From: Channallabes apus
Taxonomy: Eukaryota; Chordata; Actinopteri; Siluriformes; Clariidae
NCBI GenBank assembly: GCA_030522415.1
Contig: CM060127.1
Span: 9,058,707 to 9,122,706 of the forward strand
DNA: 64,000 nt
Direction: 5' to 3'
Shown here: in pieces, positions 21,139 to 32,600 of the stretch
Numbering within the stretch: the stretch's first letter is position 1
Layout: each line of letters begins with the position of its first letter
Translations under genes and position numbers: made by a program
The notes under the pieces: model-generated
Told to the model about the DNA's origin: nothing
Database searches by the model: none
What the model saw: only the letters and a program-made list of their open reading frames with translations

Positions 21139-21210
21139 TATTTATCTGGTAGGCATCTCTGCTTCCAGTTATTTACAATGGAAAACAGAAGTAACATTTT
21201 TATTGGTCAA
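21139..21210 (-). promoter_or_regulatory. Possible PLA2 promoter elements
   Basis: Upstream of the start ATG (21075) the minus strand shows GACCAATAAAAATG (about 21210-21197) and GATAAATAAATG (about 21149-21138), which look like CCAAT and TATA-like motifs. No start site can be fixed from sequence alone. Confidence 0.25.
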
Positions 21211-21317
21211 TCTAGTGCCGCACTGGCCACACCTAACAGGAGAACCACAGTCATCGTCAGCATGTTGTTTTAGGTGTGCTCACTTCTCTCATAAAAAGAC
21301 TAATCAGAAACATTGCT

Positions 21318-21318
21318 T

Positions 21319-21385
<67 letters not shown>
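21318..21385. repeat. (GATA)n microsatellite, left part
   Basis: About 17 GATA units. The same tract continues at 28311-28361 beyond the inserted Tc1 element. Confidence 0.95.
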
Positions 21386-21387
<2 letters not shown>

Positions 21388-21537
21388 AACCGGATTCCAA
21401 AAAAGTTGGGACACTAAACAAATTGTCAATAAAAACTGAATGCAATGATGTGGAGATGGCAAAAGTCTATATTTTATTCAGAATAGAACATAGATGACAG
21501 ATCAAAAGTTTAATCCGAGAAAATGTGTCATCTTAAA

Positions 21538-21914
21538 TGTCATGCACACTCAATCTGCGCCCGGCACTAGGACCCGGAAGTAAGGCGGGCGCCAAACCAG
21601 GAAGTATAAAAAGGTAAACAAACGTTGGCTTACCGCTCAGTCATTGAGTTCGGCCCATGTCGGTTCAGGTTGGCGTTCATCAAACCGTGAGTACTCACTA
21701 TCTTTTGGTTGTTGCTTCCTATCGTTGTGTGTGTATTTTAGGACGCGGGTTAAATTTGTGTTTTTCCCTTGCTCCGTTTTCGGGAGAGTCCTTAGAATAA
21801 ATCGCGTGGTTATCCTGCCTACTCGCTGTTACTCCGCGTTTGGGTTTACCATCCACGCTACATTGGGCTAACCGCTAAGCTACGTCTTCTGGTCACCGAG
21901 GTTAGTTCATGACA
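21538..21914 (+). repeat. 5' LTR of the gypsy element
   Basis: TGTCATGCAC...CATGACA, 377 bp. A TATA box (gtataaaaagg) lies at 21604-21614. The predicted transcript start is 21635. Confidence 0.95.
21604..21645 (+). promoter_or_regulatory. LTR TATA box and start with self-primer sequence
   Basis: TATAAAAAGG begins at 21605. Thirty bases downstream is GCTCAGTCATT (21635-21645), the exact reverse complement of the 11 bases after the LTR (21916-21926). In Tf1 and sushi elements the first 11 bases of the RNA act as the reverse-transcription primer. Confidence 0.75.
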
Positions 21915-21915
21915 G

Positions 21916-21926
21916 AATGACTGAGC
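21916..21926 (+). promoter_or_regulatory. Self-primer binding site of the gypsy element
   Basis: AATGACTGAGC, one base after the 5' LTR, pairs 11/11 with 21635-21645. Confidence 0.75.
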
Positions 21927-22964
21927 CCCTGACGGTGAACCCAGTGGATCACGTGCGCCTCTGCGGCGTGGTGGATCGGCATACCGTGCTGGTTAATAGA
22001 CTAACCGAGGAGGTCGCTACTCTTCGCCGGAGCGTCCAAGACATCGCGGCCTTGCGCCGCGAGGTTGCGGATCTCAGGCGGGAGAACGCGGATCTTCGGG
22101 CGGCTGTTGCCAGCGCGGCTAACCGGCCTCCTGTCGTGGCGGCCGCGGCACCGCATCCCCCTCCCCCCCCCCTCTTCTGACATCTTTATATCGTTACCAG
22201 AGAAATGGAATGGCACGGAAGGGAGGTGCAGTGTGTTTTTGACGGCGCTCGACCTGGTGTTTGAGTTCAATCCCATCAAGTACTCCACCGATCGGATACG
22301 CATTGCTCTCCTCGTTTCGTTGCTCACAGGGCAGGCAGCTGAGTGGGCCACGGCAGTTCTCCAAGCAGACACAGACACCGCCCACTCATACAATGAGTTC
22401 ACACATCAACTCCGGCTCACTTTTGAACACCCTGCGGGCGAGGTGGAGACCGACACCAAACTTTACCACCTGCGGCAGGGAGGATCGTCTGTGAGTCGCT
22501 ACACCGCCGAGTTCCGCACTCTCGCCGTTCAGACCACCTGGGGCGATGCAGCGCTCCGGACCTCCTACTATGAGGGACTGACTTCGAGGATTAAGGACGA
22601 ATTAGCTGGGCGAGAGCTTCCTGCCACGCTGGAGGGAGTGATCCAACTCGCCCTTCGGATCGACCAACGCCTCCTCTCTCGTCCGACGCCGGCCCCTAAG
22701 ACCCTGCCGCCAACACCCACTTTCACCTCCATCACTTCACGTCCATCGAAGTCAGCTACCTACACTTCCCAAGGACATGTTGGTTCTCCACCTACTGCCG
22801 TGGTTTACACCGGAGCCGGGGAACCCATGCAATTAGGGCGCGCATCCCTGACCGCAGAAGAACGAGAAAGACGCTTTAAAGAAGGACTTTGTGCTTATTG
22901 TGGGTCGGCAGAGCACCACAGAGCCATCTGCCCACGTCGCCAGGGAAACGCCCAGGCCCGGTGA
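21917..22964 (+). pseudogene. gypsy gag, frameshifted in a C-run
   Basis: Gag forms the retrotransposon particle and binds its RNA. The N-terminal part (21917 onward, MTEPLTVNPVDH) includes a coiled coil (VADLRRENADLRAAV). The capsid-like region (LPEKWNGTEGRCSVF to ALRIDQRLL) lies one frame away, and the change falls in a run of ten C at 22163-22172, which points to a one-base slip. The C-terminal CCHC knuckle is [14 protein letters not shown]. The capsid frame ends at TGA 22962-22964 and overlaps pol by 76 nt in the -1 frame, so pol was probably made by frameshifting. Confidence 0.85.
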
Positions 22965-25900
22965 GCGTTGGGAGCAGCTCACCGGGCCATCTTCACCTCT
23001 CTGCTACCACACCTAGCGTCTCTCGTCTCACGGTCCAGGTACACCTCCAGTTTGGCCACAAACGGGTCAGAAGTACCGCATTCATCGACTCCGGGGCTGC
23101 AGGTAACTTCATTGACTCATCTTATGCCAAAAGTCTGGAAGTGGAATTTGAAGCGTTATCCCAGCCTGTTAGAATTACATCAGTCGATGGTCGGCCCCTC
23201 TCCTCCAGCCCCATTACCACTCAGACTCAACCCATCACCCTCATCATTGGTCAGCATCATGAATCAATCCAGTTTCACCTCACCTCCGTCTCATCACCAC
23301 CAATCATACTTGGACACCCGTGGCTTCTCCAGCACGATCCGCTCATTTCCTGGAATCAAAACGGGATCCTACAGTGGGGCCCGACCTGTTCAGAACTCTG
23401 CCTACGGGCTTCGGCTGGGACGTGCTCTAGGGAGTCCGAGGCCCCCGACGTCGACACCAACGCCATTCCCGCCGCCTATCAGGACCTGGCTGAAGCATTT
23501 TGTAAGCGACGGGCGACTCACCTACCGCCTCACCGCCCCTACGACCTGGCGATTGACCTTCAGCCGGGTTCCACTCCTCCCCGCGGCCATCTCTACTCCC
23601 TATCCACCTCCGAGACTCAGGCGATGGAGGAATATGTATCTTCGGCCCTACGTAACGGCACCATCCGACCATCCTCATCGCCTGCCGCCGCGGGGTTCTT
23701 CTTCGTGAAGAAAAAAGGCGGTGACCTACGCCCATGTGTTGACTATCGGGGGCTCAACAACATAACCATTAAGAACAGACATCCATTGCCGCTTACCAAC
23801 TCTGCCCTGGACGCTCTCTCTGGTGCCACCATTTTCACTAAGTTGGACCTCCGGAGTGCCTACAACTTGGTGCGTATCAGAGAGGGCGATGAGTGGAAAA
23901 CGGCCTTCATCACCCCCACAGGACACTACGAAAGCCTGGTAATACCTTTTGGACTTTGCAACGCACCAGCAGCTTTCCAACAGTTTATTAACGATGTCCT
24001 CAGAGACATGCTCGGCAGATGGGTATTCGTCTACCTAGACGACATACTCATCTACTCACACAGCCTCACCGAACACATTCAACACGTCAGAGCGGTACTA
24101 AAGAGATTAGTCGCCCACCAACTGTACTGTAAGTTGGAAAAGTGTGCTTTCCACGAGCACTCCACCACGTTCCTGGGTTTTGTTATCTCGCCCCAGGGTG
24201 TGACCATGGATCCGCAGAAGCTAGAGGCTGTGCGTCATTGGCCCCTACCCAAGACCCTCAAGCAGCTTCAATGGTTTCTCGGGTTTGCGAACTTCTACCG
24301 TCGCTTTATCCGGGGCTACAGTACAGTTGCGGCCCCCTTAACTGCTCTGACCCAACTCTCACCCCATCACTTCCAGCTCAACCCTACAGCCCTATCCGCC
24401 TTCCATGAACTCTGCCATCGATTTACCACCGCCCCCATTCTCCTTCACCCGGATGCAGATCAACCGTTCGTTGTGGAGGTGGACGCCTCGGATGTGGGCG
24501 CCGGGGCGGTCCTCTCACAACGAGGTCCAGATCAGAAGCTGCACCCCTGCAGTTTCTTTTCCAAAAAATTTGATTCCACTCAGCAGCGATACGGGGTAGG
24601 GGACCGCGAGCTGCTGGCCATAAAGTGGGCATTGGAAGAATTGCGACACTGGCTCCAGGGCGCCAGAGAACCATTCCTCATCTGGACCGATCATCAGAAC
24701 CTCATCACCATCCGCAACATTAAGCAGCTGAACCCTCGACAGGCGCGGTGGGCATTGTTCTTCGAGCAGTATAATTTCCATCTGTCCTACCGTCCGGGGT
24801 CCAAGAACATCAAAGCTGACGCCCTCTCACGACAACATGAAGAGGACAGCCCCCGGGCGGACCCCGCGCCTGTCCTGCCACCATCAAAAATCATTGCTCC
24901 ACTCCGTTGGGAACTGGAGACCAGGGTTCGCCAGGCACAGCCTGCGGAGGACGAACCGGCAGGTGTGCCGCCTGGACGACTCTATGTTCCAGAGACCCTT
25001 CGAATGGAGGTCATCCAGTGGGGTCACTCCACTCCCATCTCCGGACATCCAGGCACCCAACGCACCCTCCAGTTCATCCGCCGTGCCTTCTGGTGGCCTT
25101 CCATGGCCAAGGACGTCAATGAGTTCGTTCAGGCATGCCCAGTGTGCGCCCGGGCCAAGGACACAAACCAACCAACACCCGGGGAACTCCACCCGCTCCC
25201 AGTTCCCCGAAGGCCCTGGACGCACATTGCCGTTGATTTCATCACGGGCCTGCCGGCTTCAGAAGATAAGGACACCATTTTAACCATTGTGGATCGTTTC
25301 TCCAAAGCTGTGCACCTGGTGGCCCTTTCCGGACTCCCGTCAGCTAAACAGACAGCCGAGCTGATATTAGAGCACGTAGTCCGACTGCATGGGTTCCCCA
25401 AGGACATCGTCTCGGACAGGGGGCCCCAGTTCACTGCCCGGTTCTGGAAAGCCTTCTGCCGTCTGATCAACTCCACTTGTAGTCTCTCATCTGGCTACCA
25501 CCCTCAGACCAATGGTCAGACGGAGCGGACCAACCAACAACTGGAGCGCTACTTGAGGTGTTTCGTGGCAGATCGTCAGCGCTCCTGGGCCCGCCACCTC
25601 ACTTGGGCGGAACTTTCACACAACCTTCACGTCTCCACCGCCACCAAGCTAAGCCCATTTGAGGTGTGCCATGGTTTCCAACCTCCGATGTTCGAACACC
25701 AAGAACCGGAGGTTGATGTACCCTCGGCCCAACAGTTGGTCCGCAGGTGTCGACGGATATGGCGCCTCGCCAACGCAGCCATCCAACAAGCCAACACCCG
25801 CTACGCCATCCAACATCGCCGTCGACACCCACTGGGACGATTGTACCACGTAGGTGACAAAGTATGGCTGTCTACTAGAAACCTGCACCTCCGCACAGAA

Positions 25901-26365
25901 TCCAAAAAACTCTCCCCCAGATTCGTCGGACCATATCGCATCACTCATCGTATCAACCCTGTCACCTACCGGCTCCAGCTGCCTGCGGCACTCCGGATCC
26001 ATCCAGTATTCCATATCTCTCAACTCAAACCATTCATCACATCACCCATGATTCCACCCACCTCCCAAACTCCTCCTCCCCGGACCATTGACGGCGGTCT
26101 CGCCTACACCGTACACCGAATCCTTGACTCGCGCCCTCGGGGCAGAGGTACGCAGTACCTTGTTGACTGGGAGGGCTACGGCCCCGAGGAGCGGTCTTGG
26201 ATCCCGGCCCGGTTCATTCTCGACCCCGTCGCGGGGTATCCTCCACCCCAGGACCATCAGGAGCCGGTCCTGGACAGGGGGGTACTGTCATGCACACTCA
26301 ATCTGCGCCCGGCACTAGGACCCGGAAGTAAGGCGGGCGCCAAACCAGGAAGTATAAAAAGGTAA
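22889..26365 (+). CDS. gypsy pol polyprotein with chromodomain
   Basis: This is the enzyme polyprotein of the retrotransposon. An open frame of 1,158 codons shows, in order: protease ([10 protein letters not shown], about residue 66), reverse transcriptase (catalytic YLDD at about 382), RNase H ([15 protein letters not shown], about 530), and the integrase zinc domain (HPGT...CPVC, about 718-755). The integrase core follows, with Asp in VDFITGLP (about 783), Asp in SDRGPQF (about 843) and Glu in [10 protein letters not shown] (about 876). The chromodomain has [20 protein letters not shown] (about 1085-1105) and could steer integration to marked chromatin. No stop or frameshift is seen. The listed ATG lies inside gag; the true N-terminus probably comes from -1 frameshifting. 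The frame runs past the polypurine tract into the 3' LTR. Confidence 0.95.
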   Translation: MCLLWVGRAPQSHLPTSPGKRPGPVSVGSSSPGHLHLSATTPSVSRLTVQVHLQFGHKRVRSTAFIDSGAAGNFIDSSYAKSLEVEFEALSQPVRITSVDGRPLSSSPITTQTQPITLIIGQHHESIQFHLTSVSSPPIILGHPWLLQHDPLISWNQNGILQWGPTCSELCLRASAGTCSRESEAPDVDTNAIPAAYQDLAEAFCKRRATHLPPHRPYDLAIDLQPGSTPPRGHLYSLSTSETQAMEEYVSSALRNGTIRPSSSPAAAGFFFVKKKGGDLRPCVDYRGLNNITIKNRHPLPLTNSALDALSGATIFTKLDLRSAYNLVRIREGDEWKTAFITPTGHYESLVIPFGLCNAPAAFQQFINDVLRDMLGRWVFVYLDDILIYSHSLTEHIQHVRAVLKRLVAHQLYCKLEKCAFHEHSTTFLGFVISPQGVTMDPQKLEAVRHWPLPKTLKQLQWFLGFANFYRRFIRGYSTVAAPLTALTQLSPHHFQLNPTALSAFHELCHRFTTAPILLHPDADQPFVVEVDASDVGAGAVLSQRGPDQKLHPCSFFSKKFDSTQQRYGVGDRELLAIKWALEELRHWLQGAREPFLIWTDHQNLITIRNIKQLNPRQARWALFFEQYNFHLSYRPGSKNIKADALSRQHEEDSPRADPAPVLPPSKIIAPLRWELETRVRQAQPAEDEPAGVPPGRLYVPETLRMEVIQWGHSTPISGHPGTQRTLQFIRRAFWWPSMAKDVNEFVQACPVCARAKDTNQPTPGELHPLPVPRRPWTHIAVDFITGLPASEDKDTILTIVDRFSKAVHLVALSGLPSAKQTAELILEHVVRLHGFPKDIVSDRGPQFTARFWKAFCRLINSTCSLSSGYHPQTNGQTERTNQQLERYLRCFVADRQRSWARHLTWAELSHNLHVSTATKLSPFEVCHGFQPPMFEHQEPEVDVPSAQQLVRRCRRIWRLANAAIQQANTRYAIQHRRRHPLGRLYHVGDKVWLSTRNLHLRTESKKLSPRFVGPYRITHRINPVTYRLQLPAALRIHPVFHISQLKPFITSPMIPPTSQTPPPRTIDGGLAYTVHRILDSRPRGRGTQYLVDWEGYGPEERSWIPARFILDPVAGYPPPQDHQEPVLDRGVLSCTLNLRPALGPGSKAGAKPGSIKR
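26272..26285 (+). promoter_or_regulatory. Polypurine tract of the gypsy element
   Basis: GGACAGGGGGGTAC directly before the 3' LTR, inside the end of the pol frame. Confidence 0.8.
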
Positions 26366-26662
26366 ACAAACGTTGGCTTACCGCTCAGTCATTGAGTTCG
26401 GCCCATGTCGGTTCAGGTTGGCGTTCATCAAACCGTGAGTACTCACTATCTTTTGGTTGTTGCTTCCTATCGTTGTGTGTGTATTTTAGGACGCGGGTTA
26501 AATTTGTGTTTTTCCCTTGCTCCGTTTTCGTGAGAGTCCTTAGAATAAATCGCGTGGTTATCCTGCCTACTCGCTGTTACTCCGCGTTTGGGTTTACCAT
26601 CCACGCTACATTGGGCTAACCGCTAAGCTACGTCTTCTGGTCACCGAGGTTAGTTCATGACA
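26286..26662 (+). repeat. 3' LTR of the gypsy element
   Basis: 377 bp, one apparent mismatch to the 5' LTR (26531 region). Followed directly by the TTAAA target copy. Confidence 0.95.
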
Positions 26663-26699
26663 TTAAAGGAAAAATATGTTGATTCCAAATTTCAACAAA

Positions 26700-27724
26700 T
26701 CCCAAAAGAGTTGGGACAAGGCCATTTTCATCTCCCCTTCTTCTTACAACACTCTGGGGACGTCTGTGGACCGAGGAGACCAGTTTCTCAAGTTTAGAAA
26801 TAGGAATGCTCTCCCATTCTTGTCTAATACAGGCCTCTAACTGTTCAATCGTCTTGGGCCTTCTTTGTCGCACCTTCCTCTTTATGATGCGCCAAATGTT
26901 CTCTATAGGGGAAAGATCTGGACTGCAGACTGGCCATTTCAGTACTCGGATCCTTCTCCTACGCAGCCATGATGTTGTGATTGATGCAGAATGTGGTCTG
27001 GCATTATCTTTTGAAAAATGCAGGATCTTCCCTGAAAGAGATGACTAGATGTTGTTCTAGAACCTGAATATATTTTTCTGCATTGATGGTGCCTTTCCAG
27101 ACATGCAAGCTGCCCATGCCACACGCACTCATGCAACCCCATACCATCAGAGATGAAGGCTTCTGAACTGAGCATTGATAACAACTTGGGTTGTCCTTGT
27201 CCTCTTTGGTCCGGATGACATGGCGTCCCACATTTCCAACAAGATCTTCGAATCGTGACTCGTCTGACCACAGAACAGTCTTCCATTTTGCCACACTCCA
27301 TTTTAAATGATCCCTGGCCCAATGAAAACGCCTGTGCTTGTGGATCTTGCTTAGAAATGGCTTCTTCTTTGCACTGTAGAGTTTCAGCTGGCGACGGCGG
27401 ATGGCACGGTGGATTGTGTTCACTGACAATGGTTTCTGGAAGTATTCCTGAGCTCATTCTGTGATTTCCTTTACAGTAGCATTCCTGTTTGTGGTGCAGT
27501 GTCGTTTAAGGGCCCGGAGATCACGGGCATCCAGTATGGTTTTACGCCCTTGACCCTTACGCACAGAGATTGTTCCAGATTCTCTGAATCTTCGGATGAT
27601 ATTATGCACAGTTGATGATGATAACTGCAAAGTCTTTGCAATTTTTCGCTGGATAACACCTTTCTGATATTGCTCCACTATCTTTCTGCGCAACATTGTG
27701 GGAATTGGTGATCCTCTACCCATC
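26700..27724 (-). pseudogene. Tc1-type transposase, two lesions
   Basis: This is the DDE enzyme that cuts and pastes its element at TA sites. From a Met near 27724 it shows the HTH region (IPTMLRRKIVEQYQKG, then QRKIAKTLQLSSSTVHNIIR), the first catalytic Asp in LWSDESRF, the second in DNARPHSA and the Glu in SPDLSPIENIW. One TGA interrupts the frame near 27457, where the family usually has Trp. One frameshift occurs near 27005, between the strand before the second Asp and the Asp itself. All catalytic residues are otherwise present, so the copy died recently. Confidence 0.85.
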
Positions 27725-27797
27725 TTGGCTTCTGAGAGACACTGCCACTCTGAGAAGCTCTTTTTATACCCAATCATGTTGCCAATTAACCTAATTA

Positions 27798-28045
27798 CTG
27801 GTGGCTCAGTGGTAGGTGTTTCGCCTGCCATGCGGACGGCCCGGGTTCGATTCCAGCCAGTGCCCACACCCCAGCCACTGGATACAGTGCCGGTCCCAAG
27901 CCCGGATAAAATGGGAGGGTTGCGTCAGGAAGGGCATCCGGCGTAAAACCTGTGCCAAGTTGTAGTGCGGACTGGATATTCCGCCGTGGCGACCCCTTGC
28001 TGGGAGCAGCCGAAAGACCAACAACAACAACAACTGTTAACTGGT
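27798..28045 (+). mobile_element. SINE with tRNA-Gly head and RTE-like tail
   Basis: The head 'tggctcagtggtaggtgttt' with 'gggttcgattccagcc' (B box) is tRNA-Gly-like. The body contains 'aagggcatccggcgtaaaac', and the 3' part 'tggcgaccccttgctgggag' with 'agccgaaagacc' matches the Rex3 end. An (AAC)n tail follows. The flanks share ttaactgg/attactgg. The shared 3' end suggests that Rex3 enzymes moved it. Confidence 0.8.
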
Positions 28046-28310
28046 CTTCCAGCTCTTCGTTATGCTCAAATTTACTTTTTCCAGCCTCTTATTGCTACTT
28101 GTCCCAACTTTTTTGGGATTTGTTGACACCGTGAAATTTGGAATCAACATATTTTTCCTTTAAAATGATACATTTTCTTGGATGAAACTTTTAATCTGTC
28201 ATCTATGCTCTATTCTGAATAAAATATTGACATTTGCCATCTCCACATCATTGCATTCAGTTTTTATTCACAATTTCTTTAGTGTCCCAACTTTTTTGGA
28301 ATCCGGTTTG

Positions 28311-28361
<51 letters not shown>
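28311..28361. repeat. (GATA)n microsatellite, right part
   Basis: Continuation of the tract at 21318-21385. Confidence 0.95.
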
Positions 28362-28499
28362 TCTTTGAAACACTTATTTTCTTATGCAATCTTTATTATT
28401 TTTTATAATGTCTTTATTATTGAGTCATTACAAGATCACATTTCTGATTTCTAAACATTAGTATTCCAGAAAGAAAGTAAAAAATAGTATTATTTATTA

Positions 28500-29080
28500 G
28501 TGTTCATAGAAACAAGGAGCAGTGTGCATTTGCAATGGTACACTTTTGAGGTCCTTCTAATTTTTTGAGATAGGGATTTCTATATTCTATATACAGAAAA
28601 TAATGAACTTTATCACAATATGCTAATTTTTGAGAAGGACCTGTATTTGTTGCGTTAATCCTTTCCTTGGCATAGAAATTTGTGGGGTCTGTATGTGAAA
28701 CTGAGATCCATTTTTCTGAGACTATTCTCTGGAACAAGGGTAAAAAGTATATAATTTACCTAAATACCTCTTTAACATATGTCACATACTCTTTTGTAAC
28801 AAACCCAGGTCCCTTACTTGTGGTAAGCTCACCAGACCATCAGTATGGAATTATTTGTAGATATTTTGCTATTTTTTCTATTCTGATGTCAACAGCTGAC
28901 TACATTTCAGGAAAAAAATGACATTCTAAAGTATGACAGAGACACCCTTTACTGTATCCTTTAATTTGTCACACATTGTACATTTAATAACAATTCTCTT
29001 AAAAGTAATAGAGAATTAAAAACAGCTATGACTGAAATAATCATAAATCAGTAAAAGCAGGAAAAAAGTGTACCAAAAAA
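28500..29080 (-). repeat. Duplicated PLA2 3' flank without exons
   Basis: Matches 17445-18235, the 3' flank of the complete gene, in blocks (for example 'caccagaccatcagtatgga' at 28829). It lacks the CA tract and has a short extra piece near 28550-28645. No PLA2 exon follows; at 29081 the match to the gene is lost. It marks a former tandem copy. Confidence 0.7.
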
Positions 29081-29654
29081 ACATCTTTTGGTAAAAGAGA
29101 AAATGCTGCTTTACAGACAGAAAAACAAAAATAAATCTTCTGGGTATTGATGCACAATGAAAGAAGCAGATGGGAGAAAGTCTTGTGAAGGACTGCGGCT
29201 GGTTCTGTCAACCTGTTTGTAAACAAACAAATTTAGAATTTTCTACCTAATTAAACAATACTAGATTTTTTAAACTATGAAATAACACTTTACTAATCAT
29301 AATAGACTTTGCATAACAAGCCAAACAGTCAAATCCAGTAAAAAAAAGAGTAATAGATCAAAGAATCAAAATTATGTTTACTCTAATCATTAAACACACA
29401 CGCGCATGATGATTGACTACAATCTCCACCCAGACAAACATATATACACCCAAAGTTACCAACCACAGAAGTTACCAATTAACAACACATCAGATTAGAG
29501 CCATGATAAAGGCTATACAGAGCATGACACATCTCAATATCAACTGTTCAAAGGAGCTTATCGCATATCTTGGGTGACTTTGAAGTGAAGTACAAAAAAA
29601 AAACATGCAATTGGAGGATGTGTCCAGACTTTTGACTGGTAGTGTAAATAGGCA
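29081..29654. other. Gene-free AT-rich DNA
   Basis: No gene seen. The end near 29600-29650 (acttttgactggtagtgta) resembles the edge of a Tc1-type element. Confidence 0.35.
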
Positions 29655-31006
29655 GGGCCCGGTTTCTCGATAACTCCTACTCTTCACACGCTAAGAAGAC
29701 TCTTAAGATACAGTATATCTTACGTTTAGTGATAACTTTTCTAAGTGTATTTCTCAAATTGTCTCTTAGGAGTCTTCTTAAGTTGCTGCCTCTTACATCC
29801 GACGTTACTAGGCGCTGTCGACAGTGAATTAGCTGACATCAGTTGCTCAGGATTTTTCATTCCTTTTGCATGACAGCGTTAAGAAAGACGGCACTTTCTA
29901 TGCAAATTAAACATTGCAAAAAATTCTTCCAATGACATTTCTTTCGACATGGGTTAACTTATCAATAGCATGTGATAATAGACAAATATACCATCATTAA
30001 TACGACTTTGATAATGTGCCATAATGTGCTTCCAAACACCACTGATTTATAAAGACCGCTGCTCAGTATCGGCGACTAACGTTTGATTAACATGTTTAAT
30101 TTTTTAAACATTTGTTAAAACATGTTAAATTTTTTTGGCGGTCCTCGCAGAAGCTTGTGGACCTTGCAGAACTTCACGGAACATCAAGCGATGAGTCAAG
30201 CCACACAGGTGAGATAGGGGTATTAGGCACTGTGAGCTGCCTCGAGTGGCCGCCTCGAGTGGCTGCCTCGAGTGACCGCCCAACGTTCCGCGAAGATCTG
30301 CAAGGTCCGCAAGCTTCCACATGTTAAACATGTTTAATTTTTTTGCATGGAAAGATAATCATAATCATAATCACGAAACATAATCACGGCACCAAAACTC
30401 GTGCTGAATCATGATGAACTGCACTTACAGCCACCGCGCGTAGGTGAGATAGGGGTATTAAACCTCCACTCTGTCATCTTATCGTATTCATTCCATAAGT
30501 GCACTATACAACCCCAACAACTGACATACTTCACATTGTTTCTGAACCTGGTGAAGAGTGTTATCAGCTGTTTGTCCATCAACTATGATTGTATACTCGG
30601 TTCGTTTCACCGTCACTACAGGTTACATGAAAATATTAGCGACAGTTTGGTGATTTAATTTATATATTTGTCCATTATGGCATGCTATTGATAAGTTAAC
30701 CCATGTCGAAATAATCGTTATTAAAAGAATTTAGTGCTATGATTAATTTGCCTAGAAAGTGCCGTCTTTCTTAACGCTGTCATGAAAAAGGAGTCAAAAA
30801 TCGATTCCTGAGCAACCGATGTCAGCTAATTCAGGACCTTCATTGTAGACAGCGCCGCGTAACATCGGACGTAAGAGGCAGCGACTTAAGACTCCTCCTA
30901 AGAGACAGTTCGAGAAATACTCTTAGAAAAGTTATCACTAAACGTAAGATATATCTTAAGAGTCTTCTTAGCGCGCGAAGAGTGTGCATTATCGAGAAAC
31001 CAGCCC
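29655..31006. mobile_element. Large palindromic DNA element, nested inverted repeats
   Basis: The ends GGGCCCGGTTTCTCGATAA and GGGCTGGTTTCTCGATAA (right end, complement) open arms of about 320-340 bp that pair across 29655-29970 and 30672-31006. A second, inner palindrome pairs about 30150-30183 with 30282-30315 around 'aagcttg(t/c)ggaccttgca'. The core has three tandem 'gcctcgagtg(g/a)c' units. No transposase frame and no clear target duplication are seen, so the family is open; a PIF/Harbinger-like MITE is one guess. Confidence 0.7.
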
Positions 31007-31141
31007 ATGGTCTATATTCATACATGGAAGAGGATTGGTTAAACAATAATAACAAGTAGTCTCCAGGATTTTACAAGGATTTAAACACCATTAATGAGCA
31101 TAAACCACCATGGTCAGTACCTGTTTCCTTAATTTTGGAAG

Positions 31142-32065
31142 TGTAGCGACTCCACATTAAGCAGTTAACAATTTAAATGAATACAAAAGGACAAAAAACA
31201 GCAAATTCTGACATTATGCAATAACAAAGTGTTTAACATTTAAACATTTCATGATAACATTTCAATAGCAAGCTGTTAAGGAATGAAACAATGTTATATC
31301 GAACCCTAAAGAATTGATAACAAAACCTTGCCATTGCTACCGACATATAGTTGTAACGCTTGGATTAATATTAAACCGTTTGTTACAAGATTACGGATTC
31401 GGAAATCTAAATAAGTGCTGGTAAACGACACTTCCGGTATTGCGCAACCGCGGCAGGACAATATACTACGTGACACAAAAGCTAGTAGAAATAATCAAAA
31501 GTGTATTATACAAAATCAAACCAACAAACAAACAAACACGGTGCACCGAAACCAATATATACAAATATAAACAATGTGTGTGGTGTATGCAGGGGTGTGT
31601 GTGAGTATGAGTGGAAGTCCAGGGTGTGTTGTATTGCGTGTATGGAATGATGAATTGGAGAGATTATTCTCGGCCTCACCAGGATAGATGACAACTCTGG
31701 GAGCTCGAGTAACGGAACGAGAGGTGGATTGTGAGTGTCCAATAGATAGATCCAAGCAATGATGATTATCCGTTAGGAAACAACAAACAAACTCTCTCTC
31801 TCTAATAGTCAGCGCGCTGTGGTAAATCTCTCCGTGCCGGCTTCCTTGCCGGTTCCGGCTTTATGCCGGCACACGTGATCAGATTCACATCCAGGTTCCC
31901 TCGCATCGCGATCACACATGCGCGTGGGGAGCATGCCTGGTGACCAACACTGTCACAAGGGGAAAATAACAACCGCTAAGGCACATCTTTGGCCACAGGT
32001 GAGCAGCATTAGCTCTTCACTCCTTTCCCTGCTATTAAAATGTCCCTTTATGTGGCCGCGCTACA
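31142..32065 (-). repeat. Possible solo LTR or unclassified repeat
   Basis: The interval starts TGTAGCG and ends CGCTACA, 924 bp, with a GC-rich segment (31820-31925) unlike its surroundings. I see no matching target duplication, so this is only a suggestion. Confidence 0.3.
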
Positions 32066-32600
32066 TAGAGAAATTAAAACAATGCTACTGACTATTACAA
32101 ACTGTTACTGAGGTGTTAATGATATGATAACTTCATATAGTTCCCTCAATGGATAGACGTCGACTTATAGATATTGCAGAAATGGGGCATATATCCATCC
32201 TATGGTTCTGCCTGCACTGTCTTATACTGTAGTACATACAGTACACAGGTATACTGCAGCCAGTTGACAATCCAGTTAAACTTAACACACATTTACAGCT
32301 GCATGAAGGTATTAATCACACATAAAAGAAGGGATAATAATTGGAACAGTCATAATAGTGCTAAAGAGAAACATTTGCTGTATTTACAGACTGCAGCAAA
32401 TTTACACACCCGCTGGAGCATTAAGTTTGAGTGAGGCAGTGACATAGTACAGTATTAACCAAAGAGAAAAATACATATAAATATTTACAGTGATAAGTAA
32501 AATATTTGCATTGGGTTTAATCATGTACTGTAGCACTTTAAATATTTATAAGAACACTCAAAGACTAAAAAACATGATTAAGAGTAAATCGTGCACATGC
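32066..32600. other. Gene-free DNA
   Basis: Nothing recognised apart from a short GA-rich run at 32600-32625. Confidence 0.4.

Larger units (their letters stand above)
21538..26662 (+). mobile_element. Sushi-type (chromodomain) Ty3/gypsy retrotransposon
   Basis: 5,125 bp with 377-bp LTRs (21538-21914 and 26286-26662), target duplication TTAAA (21533-21537 and 26663-26667), self-complementary primer site, gag, a complete pol with C-terminal chromodomain, and a polypurine tract. The LTRs appear to differ at a single base (cggga against cgtga), so the insertion is recent. Domain order protease-RT-RNase H-integrase-chromodomain and the self-priming layout place it with Tf1/sushi chromoviruses. 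Confidence 0.95.
21386..28310 (-). mobile_element. Tc1/mariner-type element holding a gypsy and a SINE
   Basis: Inverted ends AAACCGGATTCCAAAAAAGT (left) and the complement (right) are each bordered by TA inside a (GATA)n tract. Without the gypsy (21538-26662 plus one target copy) and the SINE, the element is about 1.5 kb, a normal Tc1 size. The inverted ends run on for about 150 bp. The transposase is on the minus strand at 27730-26700. Confidence 0.88.

Noticed and set aside
31142..32065. Firm call of a solo LTR
   Set aside because: TGTAGCG...CGCTACA ends are present, but no matching target duplication was found. Listed only at low confidence.
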